In this document: piece by piece, positions 50,383-58,939 of the stretch | How the letters are laid out: each line of letters begins with the position of its first letter | How positions within the stretch are numbered: the stretch's first letter is position 1 | Assembly: GCA_964385995.1 (NCBI GenBank) | Contig: CAYLRF010000002.1 | Location: 1 to 64,000, forward strand | Reading direction: 5' to 3' | Source: CAYLRF01 sp964385995 | GTDB lineage: Bacteria > Bacillota > Clostridia > Lachnospirales > Lachnospiraceae | Length of the DNA: 64,000 bases | Notes under the pieces: generated by a model | What the model was told of the DNA's origin: nothing | Database searches by the model: none | The model's input: the letters and a program-made list of their open reading frames with translations, nothing else | Position numbers and translations under genes: made by a program

Positions 50383-53220
50383 TCACTCTATACTCTTTAA
50401 CGATTCCACCATGTCGATTCTCTTTACGTTAAAGTACATGACGGCATTTACAATAAGAGAAAACACTACCGTCGCGGCCGCGCCGATAAGGTAACTGGCG
50501 GCGGAGATATCGCGTCCGAACATGGCCGTGTCGATCTCCACGGTTTTTATCGTGAAATAATGGAGGAGCTTACCGAGAAGACAGCCCAGGACCATACCGA
50601 AAACGGTAAGAATGATATTTTCCCGGTAAATATAAGCCGCCACCTGAAAATCGTGAAAACCCAGCACCTTCAGCGTGGCAAGCTCCCTGCGCCTCTCCGT
50701 GATATTGATGTTATTCAGATTATAAAGAACGGCAAAAAAGAGCATTCCCGCGAGCGTCACCAGCACTACGATAACCTTATCAAGCGCGGTCAGTATCTTG
50801 GAGATTCTCTCTCCCAATCCCGACGAATATTGAACGCTTAATACATTCCCCGATTTAAGCAGTTCTTCGCAGGTAACTTTAGCGCTTTCCTCGTTTTTTA
50901 AAGCGGCATCCGGCTTCATCTCAAGCAGGATGACATTGTGCCCGCTCATCCCGCCGAAGACGTCGGCGTAACATTTCTCGGTCATATAGACAAAATGCCC
51001 GACGTAATTCTCGCAAATATCGGTAACCTTAACCTTCGCGGCTTTTTCGTCCCCGCGTGAGATTTTTATGTTTTCACCTTTTTTCACTCCGAGTACCGCC
51101 GCGGCTTTCTCGGTCAGGATGACGCCGTCGTTTGTAAGACGGTATTCTTCTTTGGTTCTCCTGCTGCGAAAGAGAAAGAAACCGTCGGCGGATTTTTTAT
51201 CTTTTAAGGTGACGACAGTGACGTCCTCCTTCCCGTCGCCGCTCTTTGCAGTGGCGCTTTCAAAGCGGGCCGCGTTAAACGCCTCCACATCCTCATTTGT
51301 CCGAAGAAAGTCCGCGACCTGATCCTCCGGCGATGACTCCGTGGATGTCGTCCCCGCGGGTGATGACAACTCGGATGACGTCTCCCCGGATCGCGCCTTT
51401 TCGGACTGTGTTTCGGCGGATTGGGTCACGGCGGATGATAGCGATTCCGATGACGGCTCGGGAGACGTCTCGCCGCCTGTTTTCGAACCGGAAGGCGCCT
51501 CTTTATCCGTGGCGTCCGGCTTAATATATACCGCCGCGTCATACAGCTGAAGGCTGTCGTACTGGATCCTCGCTATGTCGTTTATGGAGTCTCTGAGGCC
51601 GAAACCCACTATGACAAGCGCCATACATCCGCCCACTCCGAAAAGCGTCATAAAGAACCGCTTCTTATATCTGAAAATATTGCGCATCGTGGCTTTTCCC
51701 ATGAAGCCCAGTCTCTTCCATATGAATTTCACGCGTTCAAGCAAAATGCGTTTCCCCGATTTCGGCGCTTTAGGCCTCATAAGTGCCGCGGGCTGCTCCG
51801 ACAGGCTCCTGTAACATGAAAATAATACCGCCCCGCACGTACACGCAAGCGCCGCCAAAATGGCAAGAATGCCGTCCGCCCACGGATAGACAAGCACCAT
51901 CTGCGGAATGTGCCTGTAGAATACTGTTTTGTACGCCTCGATGATGATGAAAGGAAAAAGTTTTCCGCCTATCGCGAAACCGAACAGACCTCCGCCCACG
52001 GTCGCGACGACCGCGTAACTTAAATATTTCGCCAATACCGCGCCCTTACCGTATCCCAGGGCCTTTAACGCGCCTATCTGAAGTCTCTCATCGTCGATCA
52101 TGCGCGTCATGGCGGTGAGGCTGATAAGAGCCGCCACCAGGAAGAATATGCTCGGAAATACCAGTGAGAGCGCCGAAACGCGATCGGCGTTTTCCCCGAA
52201 ACCTTCGTAATCCGCGACAAAAGATCCCCTGTCCGATACGCGCCATGTAAGATACTCACTGAGTTCTTCCTCTCCGATCGCTGCGCCGCCCGAGGCTAAA
52301 GAGAGCGCCTGCCCCGATTTCCCGGATGCGCTTATACCTGCCGCACCCGTCATCTCACGCTGCGCGGGATCTGACGCCCCCGATAAACTTTCAGCCGAAG
52401 ATGAATCCCGCGCGGCGGCCCGGGAGACAAGTATCTCCTCCACGCGGATTTTCACGCGCTCATCACCCAGGCGTGAGATTTTATCCGCGGCGTCCTCCGT
52501 GAGGCTGTCGTATTCATCCGTGAAAGCGGATTTTTCGGCCGCCCCGTTTACCGCCACATAAGCTTCCGTATAAACATCGGATAAAAACTCATCTTCCCGC
52601 ACCGCCATAAACGCGTCGGCCGTACCGTCGCCGACCATCGAACTTCCGCGATCCGATGCGAAATAAAGAGGCGATGTTGCGCCGCCCACTATCTTAAATT
52701 CGCTGTGCTTTACCGAATCAGTAAGGGAATTTCCTTCCCCGCCGGTGAGCGTGATTTTATCGCCGATTTTAAAATCCGATGATTGAAGAAAATCCTCGTC
52801 CATCACGCACTCGCCGTCTTTTTTCGGAAAACGCCCGCTGCTTAAGGAAAGCCTGTTAATATCATCCGTCACGGTCATTACGCGGATAACCTTTTTTTCG
52901 TCATCCGTCTCACACAGCGCGTCAAGGCTTTTTGTCCCCACGACTTTCCCGACGTGCGAAAGGCCACGCATCGACTTTATGTCATCCTCGGTAAAACCGG
53001 CCGCGCTTACGACCTTAAGATCCGCGAGTTTACCGTCATCCGCGTAGGCGTCTCCGGTATCGGTCATATCCTTCTTCGTGCCTCTTATCCCGGCGAAAAG
53101 CGCGACGCCCAGCGCCACTATCACGAAAATGGAAAGAAAGCGCCCTATGTTATTTTTTATCTCCATGAAAAGGTCTTTCCTAAGTGCTAGGCCTTTCCTT
53201 TTTCTTTTCTTATCCGACAT
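50383..53220 (-). CDS. Large ABC transporter permease with FtsX-type domains
   Basis: A 945-residue permease. A basic N-terminus precedes helix 1 (about 28-45), a long extracellular domain follows, then two FtsX-like four-helix blocks (about 350-470 and the C-terminal 150 residues, separated by a second extracellular domain from about 545). Two hydrophilic insertions stand out: about 270-316 (Ser/Ala/Gly) and about 570-632 (Ser/Glu/Thr/Pro). Such permeases with a MacB-type ATPase usually serve lipoprotein release or peptide resistance. The ATPase gene is directly upstream. Confidence 0.9.
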   Translation of the reverse strand: MSDKKRKRKGLALRKDLFMEIKNNIGRFLSIFVIVALGVALFAGIRGTKKDMTDTGDAYADDGKLADLKVVSAAGFTEDDIKSMRGLSHVGKVVGTKSLDALCETDDEKKVIRVMTVTDDINRLSLSSGRFPKKDGECVMDEDFLQSSDFKIGDKITLTGGEGNSLTDSVKHSEFKIVGGATSPLYFASDRGSSMVGDGTADAFMAVREDEFLSDVYTEAYVAVNGAAEKSAFTDEYDSLTEDAADKISRLGDERVKIRVEEILVSRAAARDSSSAESLSGASDPAQREMTGAAGISASGKSGQALSLASGGAAIGEEELSEYLTWRVSDRGSFVADYEGFGENADRVSALSLVFPSIFFLVAALISLTAMTRMIDDERLQIGALKALGYGKGAVLAKYLSYAVVATVGGGLFGFAIGGKLFPFIIIEAYKTVFYRHIPQMVLVYPWADGILAILAALACTCGAVLFSCYRSLSEQPAALMRPKAPKSGKRILLERVKFIWKRLGFMGKATMRNIFRYKKRFFMTLFGVGGCMALVIVGFGLRDSINDIARIQYDSLQLYDAAVYIKPDATDKEAPSGSKTGGETSPEPSSESLSSAVTQSAETQSEKARSGETSSELSSPAGTTSTESSPEDQVADFLRTNEDVEAFNAARFESATAKSGDGKEDVTVVTLKDKKSADGFFLFRSRRTKEEYRLTNDGVILTEKAAAVLGVKKGENIKISRGDEKAAKVKVTDICENYVGHFVYMTEKCYADVFGGMSGHNVILLEMKPDAALKNEESAKVTCEELLKSGNVLSVQYSSGLGERISKILTALDKVIVVLVTLAGMLFFAVLYNLNNINITERRRELATLKVLGFHDFQVAAYIYRENIILTVFGMVLGCLLGKLLHYFTIKTVEIDTAMFGRDISAASYLIGAAATVVFSLIVNAVMYFNVKRIDMVESLKSIE

Positions 53221-53256
53221 CTTAATCTCGCCCCCGCTTTAATATTTTGTGTCCCT

Positions 53257-53961
53257 CTACCACTCGATCTCTTCCACGGGCACGGGACGGCGGTTTTCTT
53301 CTATAGAGACGACCTTCCCGCTCTTTAGCCGGATCACTCTGTCCGCCATGGGCGCTATCGCCTGATTATGTGTGATGAGAATCACGGTCATCCCTTTCGC
53401 CCTGCATGTATTTTGCAGCAGCCTTAAGATCTCCTTTCCCGTCACATAATCCAGCGCGCCCGTGGGCTCGTCGCAAAGCAGCAGCTTCGGATTCTTCGCC
53501 AGGGCCCTCGCTATAGACACTCTCTGTTGTTCCCCACCCGAAAGCTGCGCAGGAAAATTGTCCAGCCTGTCGCCAAGCCCCACTTTTTCGAGTACTTCTC
53601 TCGCGTCAAGCGGATCGGAGCAGATATCGGTCGCGAGCGTGACATTTTCAAGCGCCGTAAGATTCGGGATGAGATTATAGAACTGAAATACGAAGCCGAT
53701 GTCGTTTCTGCGGTACGCGGTAAGCTGCTTTCCGCTGTAGCCCGTTATATCCTCTCCGCCCACCGTCACTCTTCCGGACGTGGCCGTATCCATTCCTCCC
53801 AGGATGTTAAGCACGGTCGTCTTTCCGGCCCCGCTGGCGCCGACGACCACGGCAAATTCTCCTTTTTTTACGGAAAAATCAATGCCGTCCACGGCTTTTA
53901 TCTCGACTTCTCCCATCTTATAGATCTTTCGCACATCCGAAAGTCTGACATACTCGTCCAT
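53257..53961 (-). CDS. ABC transporter ATP-binding protein (LolD/MacB type)
   Basis: A 234-residue ATPase with Walker A GASGAGKTT, Q-loop GFVFQFYNLIP, signature LSGGEQQRVSIARA and Walker B LLLCDEPTGALD. I start it at ATG 53961 (MDEYVRLSDVRKIYK), with AAAGGA about six bases upstream. The frame stays open 61 codons further, but that part covers twin palindromes and is not protein-like. It pairs with the FtsX-type permease 36 bases downstream. Confidence 0.94.
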   Translation of the reverse strand: MDEYVRLSDVRKIYKMGEVEIKAVDGIDFSVKKGEFAVVVGASGAGKTTVLNILGGMDTATSGRVTVGGEDITGYSGKQLTAYRRNDIGFVFQFYNLIPNLTALENVTLATDICSDPLDAREVLEKVGLGDRLDNFPAQLSGGEQQRVSIARALAKNPKLLLCDEPTGALDYVTGKEILRLLQNTCRAKGMTVILITHNQAIAPMADRVIRLKSGKVVSIEENRRPVPVEEIEW

Positions 53962-53987
53962 AATATCCTTTCTTTGACGTTTTCCCG

Positions 53988-54004
53988 TTCGGAACTTTGC
54001 CGAA
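53988..54004. promoter_or_regulatory. Palindrome TTCGG-N7-CCGAA, copy A
   Basis: Half-sites TTCGG and CCGAA around AACTTTG, 27-43 bases upstream of the ABC ATPase start. Same half-sites and spacing as copy B, 71 bases away. Confidence 0.55.
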
Positions 54005-54058
54005 CTGTCCGTCTTAAAAAATCCTTTGAAACTAAAATGATTGTCATCCCGGTGATTT

Positions 54059-54075
54059 TTCGGTATCATACCGAA
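54059..54075. promoter_or_regulatory. Palindrome TTCGG-N7-CCGAA, copy B
   Basis: A perfect 17-bp palindrome: 8-bp arms TTCGGTAT/ATACCGAA around one base. A -10-like TATGAT occurs within it on minus. With copy A it suggests a dimeric repressor or response regulator controlling the ABC operon. Confidence 0.6.
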
Positions 54076-54170
54076 AGGATTTTTACCAAATACGGCTCCC
54101 GAAAAGTCCGCGAAGCCGAAAATACCGGCTCGGCGGACAATCACACCGACGGATTTATTTTAACACATCG

Positions 54171-54300
54171 CTTCACGCGGCGAAAGATGAGACCGGGATG
54201 AAGTTTTTAAGAACGGCGCTCCGCGCGGCGAAAGAAGAGAATGGGATGAAGTTTTAAGAACTTCGCTTCGCGCGGCGAAAGATGAGAAGGGGGAAAGAGA
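54171..54300. repeat. 48-bp tandem repeat in the GNAT gene leader, about 2.6 copies
   Basis: Units 54171-54218, 54219-54265 and a partial 54266-54300 share CGCGGCGAAAGA and GGGATGAAGTTTT. The last, partial unit provides the purine-rich AGAAGGGGGAAAG before the GNAT start. Confidence 0.9.
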
Positions 54301-54305
54301 AAAGT

Positions 54306-54830
54306 ATGGAAAAACTAAGAGTGATACCCGTCACAAATACCGAATTGATACAGGCGGTGAACGAACTCGCCCATGAGATATGGCCTGAGCATTTCGGCCC
54401 TATCATCGGCTTAAGACAGGTCGATTACATGCTGGATAAATTTCTCTCACCGAAGGCGATCGCAGAGCAGATAAACTCGGGATACAGGTACTACCTTTTC
54501 TCTTATGATTACACGTTCGCGGGATTTGCGGGAATTCGCATGGATAAGGACGATAAGAGTCTGTTTTTAAGCAAGCTCTACGTACATAAGGATTTTCGCG
54601 GACTCGGCATATCGTCATATATGTTCCGGCAACTTATACTTCTGTGCGAGAAGAACCGGCTCACAAAGATCAGGCTCACCTGCAACAGGCATAATACCGA
54701 GTCTCTTGCCGTCTATGAACATTGGGGATTCGTAAAGGCGCGCGAGGAAAAGGCGGACATCGGAGGAGGCTTTTTCATGGACGACTTTGTAATGGAATAT
54801 CACCTCGCGGATTCCGACCCCAAACCATGA
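54306..54830 (+). CDS. GNAT family N-acetyltransferase
   Basis: A 174-residue acetyltransferase with the acetyl-CoA motif VHKDFRGLGISSYMF and the closing ESLAVYEHWGFVKARE. The substrate is unknown. I prefer ATG 54306 (MEKLRVIPVTN); an in-frame ATG at 54282 lies within the repeat array. It is transcribed away from the ABC operon. Confidence 0.9.
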   Translation: MEKLRVIPVTNTELIQAVNELAHEIWPEHFGPIIGLRQVDYMLDKFLSPKAIAEQINSGYRYYLFSYDYTFAGFAGIRMDKDDKSLFLSKLYVHKDFRGLGISSYMFRQLILLCEKNRLTKIRLTCNRHNTESLAVYEHWGFVKAREEKADIGGGFFMDDFVMEYHLADSDPKP

Positions 54831-54882
54831 GAGTCGCGGGCCCTTTCCCGCTTCATCCCCAAATCAGGGCAGGCAGACGAAC

Positions 54883-54924
54883 CCTTTGTCCTTTATCCTT
54901 TGTCCTTTATTCTTTATCCTTTGT
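54883..54924. repeat. Six tandem 7-mers (CCTTTRT)
   Basis: CCTTTGT, CCTTTAT, CCTTTGT, CCTTTAT, TCTTTAT, CCTTTGT without interruption, in the spacer between the convergent GNAT and alcohol dehydrogenase genes. A microsatellite with no evident role. Confidence 0.88.
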
Positions 54925-54984
54925 CCCGTCGACATGATGTCATACCGCGGGTCAGGGGTGTTTCTTCCCCGATATCGGGATATG

Positions 54985-55004
54985 CCGTAAATTACCGTAA
55001 ATTA
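54985..55004. repeat. 10-bp tandem duplication at the alcohol dehydrogenase stop
   Basis: CCGTAAATTA occurs twice in tandem; the second copy contains the stop codon of the minus-strand gene. Another small gene-end duplication. Confidence 0.8.
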
Positions 55005-56171
55005 CAGGCTCTCCCTGAATATATCGATGATCTCCTCACGCCCGAGCACCTTATATCCGCCCGTCTGAGGAAGCGTGGCGTCGGCGAGTCCGCAAAGCAT
55101 GTCCTCATTTGCCCCGAGCTCGGTAATATTCATCGCAAGCCCGAGCTGTCTCATCCATCTCTCCATGGCCGAAAGCCCTTCAGCGGCGAGTTCCTCATCA
55201 GACTTACCCTCGCCTACGACATCCCAAACTTCTTTGGCGAAACGCGCGAATTTCGCCGTGCCGTAGGGCATGATATGCCTGTAATACGCGAGCGACACCG
55301 CCGAGAGCGTCATGCCGTGGGTGGCGTCGGTATAAGCGCCTACGGCCTGTCCCAGCATGTGAACCATCCAATCGGTGGACTTTCCTCTTGAAATGAGGGT
55401 GTTTAAGGCCCATGTCGCCGTCCACATGATGTTGGAGCGCGCTTCGTAGTCCATGGGGTCCTTAACTGCAGCGCGGGAGCTTTTTATCAGTGAGCGCATC
55501 AACGCCTCGCTGATGTAATCGCTCGTATTGTCGTCATCTCCCGAAAAATACTGCTCGCAGATGTGATTAAATATGTCATAAATGCCCGCGACCATCTGAC
55601 GGTGCGGCAGCGTCATGGTAAACCTCGGGTTTAATATGGAAAATTTCGGAAATACCTTCTCATCGGCAAACACATGACCGATCTTAAGCCTGCTCTTTCG
55701 ATTCGTGATGACGGCGCCGCCGTTCATCTCAGAGCCTGTCCCGACCATCGTAAGGACGCACCCCACGGGCAGCGTCTCGCAATCCGGCTCTTCAAAGCGC
55801 ACATAATATTTCTCCCACGGATCCTCGTCACAGTTTACCGAAACGGACACCGCCTTCGCGTAATCGCAGCAGGAGCCTCCGCCCACCGCGAGCAAAAGAT
55901 CGACGTGATTCTCCCTCGCTATCCTGATACCCTCGTAAAGTTTTTCCAACGTGGGATTCGGCATAACTCCCCCGTCCTCTACGATGTGTTTTCCGTTTGC
56001 CGAAAGAATCTCAACCACGCTGTCATAGATCCCGTTTTTCTTTATGGAACCGCCGCCGTAGATGAGCTGTACGTTTTTACCGTATTTGGGAAGCTCCTCG
56101 TTCAGATATGAAAGCGAATCTTCCCCGAAATAAAGCTTCGTGGGATTGCAATAACTGAAATTTCCCAACAT
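55002..56171 (-). CDS. Iron-containing alcohol dehydrogenase (butanol dehydrogenase type)
   Basis: A 389-residue group III alcohol dehydrogenase starting MLGNFSYCNPTKLYFGE, typical of NAD(P)H-dependent butanol/aldehyde reductases. The nucleotide motif is AVGGGSCCDYAKA, and metal ligands appear as Asp and His in GIYDIFNHICEQ and His in WMVHMLGQ and DATHGMTLS. It fits fermentative aldehyde reduction. A hairpin precedes its ribosome site. Confidence 0.93.
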   Translation of the reverse strand: MLGNFSYCNPTKLYFGEDSLSYLNEELPKYGKNVQLIYGGGSIKKNGIYDSVVEILSANGKHIVEDGGVMPNPTLEKLYEGIRIARENHVDLLLAVGGGSCCDYAKAVSVSVNCDEDPWEKYYVRFEEPDCETLPVGCVLTMVGTGSEMNGGAVITNRKSRLKIGHVFADEKVFPKFSILNPRFTMTLPHRQMVAGIYDIFNHICEQYFSGDDDNTSDYISEALMRSLIKSSRAAVKDPMDYEARSNIMWTATWALNTLISRGKSTDWMVHMLGQAVGAYTDATHGMTLSAVSLAYYRHIMPYGTAKFARFAKEVWDVVGEGKSDEELAAEGLSAMERWMRQLGLAMNITELGANEDMLCGLADATLPQTGGYKVLGREEIIDIFRESL

Positions 56172-56192
56172 GTCAGATACCTCCTTTTTAAA

Positions 56193-56218
56193 ATGGCGCC
56201 CGACCTCACGGACGCCAT
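56193..56218 (-). terminator. Hairpin just before the alcohol dehydrogenase ribosome site
   Basis: ATGGCG and CGCCAT pair around a 14-base loop; on minus TTTT follows, then the AAAAAGGAGG ribosome site. It may end tRNA-Gln readthrough or act as an attenuator. Confidence 0.45.
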
Positions 56219-56382
56219 GACATATCCTCTAAAACACGCTTATAAAGAAGCCTGAAAGCAACCTGACCTCATCAAAAACACCTCCGGCGGCATCTCTTTT
56301 AAAATAAAAGCTAAAAGCCGGACGGCAAACCGCCGAAAAATACTCCCCACTAAAAACATACTCTCCGGACTTTAAAAAATAA

Positions 56383-56453
56383 CTACGGAAAAGGGATTCG
56401 AACCCCTACTAACAGAGTCAGAGTCTGCTGTGCTACCATTACACCATTCCGCA
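56383..56453 (-). tRNA. tRNA-Gln (CTG)
   Basis: A 71-nt cloverleaf on minus. Acceptor TGCGGAA/TTCCGTA (U1-A72 as usual for tRNA-Gln), anticodon stem GCAGA/TCTGT enclosing CTCTGAC with anticodon CTG, T-arm AGGGG-TTCGAAT-CCCTT, discriminator G. CCA is not encoded. Confidence 0.93.
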
Positions 56454-56615
56454 ATATTTTACGCCGCGCGCGAAAGCGTGTCCCGCCTTGACGTCGATTG
56501 CGAGGTTTGCGCAATATTCAAGGCGAATACGAAAGGGCGTCCCGCCTTGACGTCGACTGCGAGGCTGCCCGAGGTTTCCGCAATACTTTAGGGCTCACAC
56601 TAAAGCGTGTCCGAA
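56449..56615. repeat. 60-69-bp tandem repeat carrying the 5' end of tRNA-Gln
   Basis: Units at 56449-56508, 56509-56577 and a partial unit from 56578. The first and last begin CCGCAATA; the first two share CCCGCCTTGACGTCGA and GCGAGG. The unit start equals the 5' end of tRNA-Gln plus its leader, so tRNA-start sequence recurs upstream of the gene. The rest of the 56616-56726 spacer shows nothing I can name. Confidence 0.85.
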
Positions 56616-56726
56616 GTAAGAACCGCGAATCATATCACGGCGGCGGCACCGCGAAGCGCCCGCGCACACTTTGTAATTATAACCGTCTGTCCCGAAAAAT
56701 CAACCCCGCTTGCGAAAATTATCCTG

Positions 56727-56755
56727 TTGCCCGGCCCCGTCGGATGTTGTATAAT
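56727..56755 (+). promoter_or_regulatory. Sigma-A promoter of the P-loop gene
   Basis: TTGCCC (56727-56732) and a perfect TATAAT (56750-56755) separated by 17 bases, about 40 bases before the ATG. Confidence 0.85.
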
Positions 56756-56794
56756 TTCCGTGTAAATTTTCACGAGAGAAAAGGAGTGATTCCC

Positions 56795-57214
56795 ATGATT
56801 CATCTGCTGGTCGGGCCTAAGGGCAGCGGCAAAACTCAAAGACTTATCGAAGACGCGAACGACAGAGTGAAAAACTGCGAAGGAAACGTCATTTTCATTA
56901 AAAACAGTCACAATGACACTTACAGTCTCTCATTTTCCGTCAGGGCCGTATGCATGGATGATTACCCTTCCATCCGCAACGTGGACGATTACATCGGCTT
57001 CATCTACGGCATGATAAGCGCGAACAGCGACATACAGGTCATCTTCATCGACGGCATCTTAAAACAGTCCGATATTAAAACCCCGGATATCCCCAGATTT
57101 CTCGAGCGGCTCGATAACATAGCGAAGCGCCACGGCGTCGAGTTCTATGTGAGCATAAGCGCCGCGAAAGACGATCTTTCGGATATAAATGTCAGCGAGT
57201 ACGACTTTATCTGA
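56795..57214 (+). CDS. Small P-loop ATPase-like protein, unknown function
   Basis: A 139-residue protein with Walker A GPKGSGKT at residues 8-15 and a likely Walker B IQVIFIDGI near 85-93, but no further family motif. AAAGGAG lies before the ATG. It has its own promoter and no operon partner. It could be a nucleotide-dependent switch or a truncated ATPase. Confidence 0.85.
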   Translation: MIHLLVGPKGSGKTQRLIEDANDRVKNCEGNVIFIKNSHNDTYSLSFSVRAVCMDDYPSIRNVDDYIGFIYGMISANSDIQVIFIDGILKQSDIKTPDIPRFLERLDNIAKRHGVEFYVSISAAKDDLSDINVSEYDFI

Positions 57215-57237
57215 AAATCGCTCCGGCGTTTTTCCCT

Positions 57238-58659
57238 TCAGTATCTCGCGTAGTTATTTCTTCCGGGAAAGATCTGCAGCTGAGAGCCGCAGGTCATCGG
57301 GCCCTTATTTTTTTGGACTTCGCGCCATTTTTCGTAGAAAGACATTCTCTTTTGCGAGACGGACACGGGCGGTACGCGGCCGTAGAAGCGGGCGTAGAAT
57401 TTATCGCCCTCATCCGCCAGGGCGTTTAGCGGTTCTTTTCCCGTTTCCTCGCGTATGTAGCGGCGCATGAGATTTCCCTCTCCCGCGAACATCCGCTTTG
57501 TGGCGCCGAAATAATGCGCGTCCAGAAAATGCGTGAACATGACAAGCCTCGCGTCGCCGTAGCAACGAAGCATATCCCCGTCAAATTCACACGCCACGCT
57601 CATCTTATTTCGAACAGCGTCGATGACGGCTTCCTCGGTGTTCGCTTTCGCGAATACGACGCTGAACTTTCTCCCGAGCATTTTAAATCCGTCGTTATGG
57701 CAATCATCGGACCCCACCACGCTTATGTTATTCCCTTTCAGCACCTGCTTTTGCCACAGCCCTAGTTGCAGGTTTACGCCGAACGATTCCCCTCCGACCA
57801 GTTCAAACGCGTCAAATATATTCGCGTCAAAAAGCAGATCGCAAAATTCCTCGGAAATATTATAAATATTGCTTCTCCAAAACGGATGCGCGAAAATGGC
57901 GATCCCGCCCGCCTCATGGGCTTTTTCGCACCCCCACACGGCCTCCGCCATCCTCTGCCTGTAACGCGCGGGGACATTTCCCAGAGTTTTTGCTATCCGG
58001 GCTACTTCAGCGTCAAACCGCGCCCTGTCATTTATATATATCTCATCGACGCTTTGGCTTCCTCCCGCGTGAACGAAATGCAGATTCGACCCCGGGGTAT
58101 GCACTTCCTCGCCGCGCACAATGCACATGCCGAGATTTACCCCCTCGTAGGCCTCGGCAGCCATCACCGACGTGAAATAGCGGTTATGATCGGTAAGCGT
58201 ATAGAAATCGTAACCCTCCTCGCGGTACCTCGCCGCCGTCAGAGCCACGTCGTCTTTTCCGTCGGAATACATCGAGTGGGTATGAAAATTCCCTTTCAGC
58301 GGACGAAGGTTAAAGAGATCTTCTCTCACCGCGTATACAGAGGTCTCGGTATACTCGCCGCCCCTTTCGCGAAATCTCACCGAATACTCCGATTCCCGCC
58401 CGAAAACACACTCGAATACAAGGTACCCGTTCTTCGCGTGACAGTCGGTGTTTGGCTCTGGCCTCGGATAATAGTCGGACATATCATCCGTCATGGCGCC
58501 TATCCAAAGCTCGTACTCTTTATCTTCTCTGAAGAAGCGGCAGCTCCCCTCCGGCACGATGCTTACCGTGACGCGCTCTCCCACTTTCACGACCGCGGGA
58601 AAACACTCATAGAGCGGATAACGATCGGTGTACTCATTTAAAAAATATGAAGCGTTCAT
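57238..58659 (-). CDS. PHP-domain metallohydrolase (CehA/McbA-like)
   Basis: A 473-residue protein. After an N-terminal beta-rich region, the PHP motifs appear in order: GNFHTHSMYSDG, YTLTDHN, AIFAHPFWRS and VVGSDDCHNDG, giving the His/Asp metal ligands. It is probably a phosphoesterase or related hydrolase; substrate unknown. I start at ATG 58659 (MNASYFLNEYTDRYPL), with GGAGG five bases upstream; the frame stays open 36 codons further into a 32-bp repeat array that produces repetitive residues (GYASQRY). Confidence 0.9.
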   Translation of the reverse strand: MNASYFLNEYTDRYPLYECFPAVVKVGERVTVSIVPEGSCRFFREDKEYELWIGAMTDDMSDYYPRPEPNTDCHAKNGYLVFECVFGRESEYSVRFRERGGEYTETSVYAVREDLFNLRPLKGNFHTHSMYSDGKDDVALTAARYREEGYDFYTLTDHNRYFTSVMAAEAYEGVNLGMCIVRGEEVHTPGSNLHFVHAGGSQSVDEIYINDRARFDAEVARIAKTLGNVPARYRQRMAEAVWGCEKAHEAGGIAIFAHPFWRSNIYNISEEFCDLLFDANIFDAFELVGGESFGVNLQLGLWQKQVLKGNNISVVGSDDCHNDGFKMLGRKFSVVFAKANTEEAVIDAVRNKMSVACEFDGDMLRCYGDARLVMFTHFLDAHYFGATKRMFAGEGNLMRRYIREETGKEPLNALADEGDKFYARFYGRVPPVSVSQKRMSFYEKWREVQKNKGPMTCGSQLQIFPGRNNYARY

Positions 58660-58667
58660 AACATCCT

Positions 58668-58762
58668 CCCGGTAATCGGAATATCTTTGACTTGCGTAAC
58701 CCGGTAATCGGAATATCTTTGACTTACGTATCCCGGTATCGGTATATCTTTGACTTGCGTAT
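58668..58762. repeat. 32-bp tandem repeat in the PHP gene leader, three copies
   Basis: Units 58668-58699, 58700-58731 and 58732-58762 follow CCCGGTAATCGGAATATC then TTTGACTTGCGTA. On minus each ends in CCGGG; the copy next to the gene continues as GGGAGG, the ribosome site. Confidence 0.93.
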
Positions 58763-58939
58763 CCCACTCTCGGATATACTGGCTCGTCCGATAAGATAAT
58801 AAGCCGAAATTAAAATCACGAAACACGCCGCGCAGCCGTGAATCGAACATACGCGCTTGACGCGAAAAGTAACGGCAAAAATAAGGCTTATCACCCTCTG
58901 CGCACGTTCTTCCCGGGGTGTGCCCGCGCCTTCCGCCGC

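Noticed and set aside
53962..54144. N-terminal extension of the ABC ATPase (61 residues)
   Set aside because: The stretch covers palindromes and a leader, lacks family similarity, and a good ribosome site precedes the internal ATG 53961.
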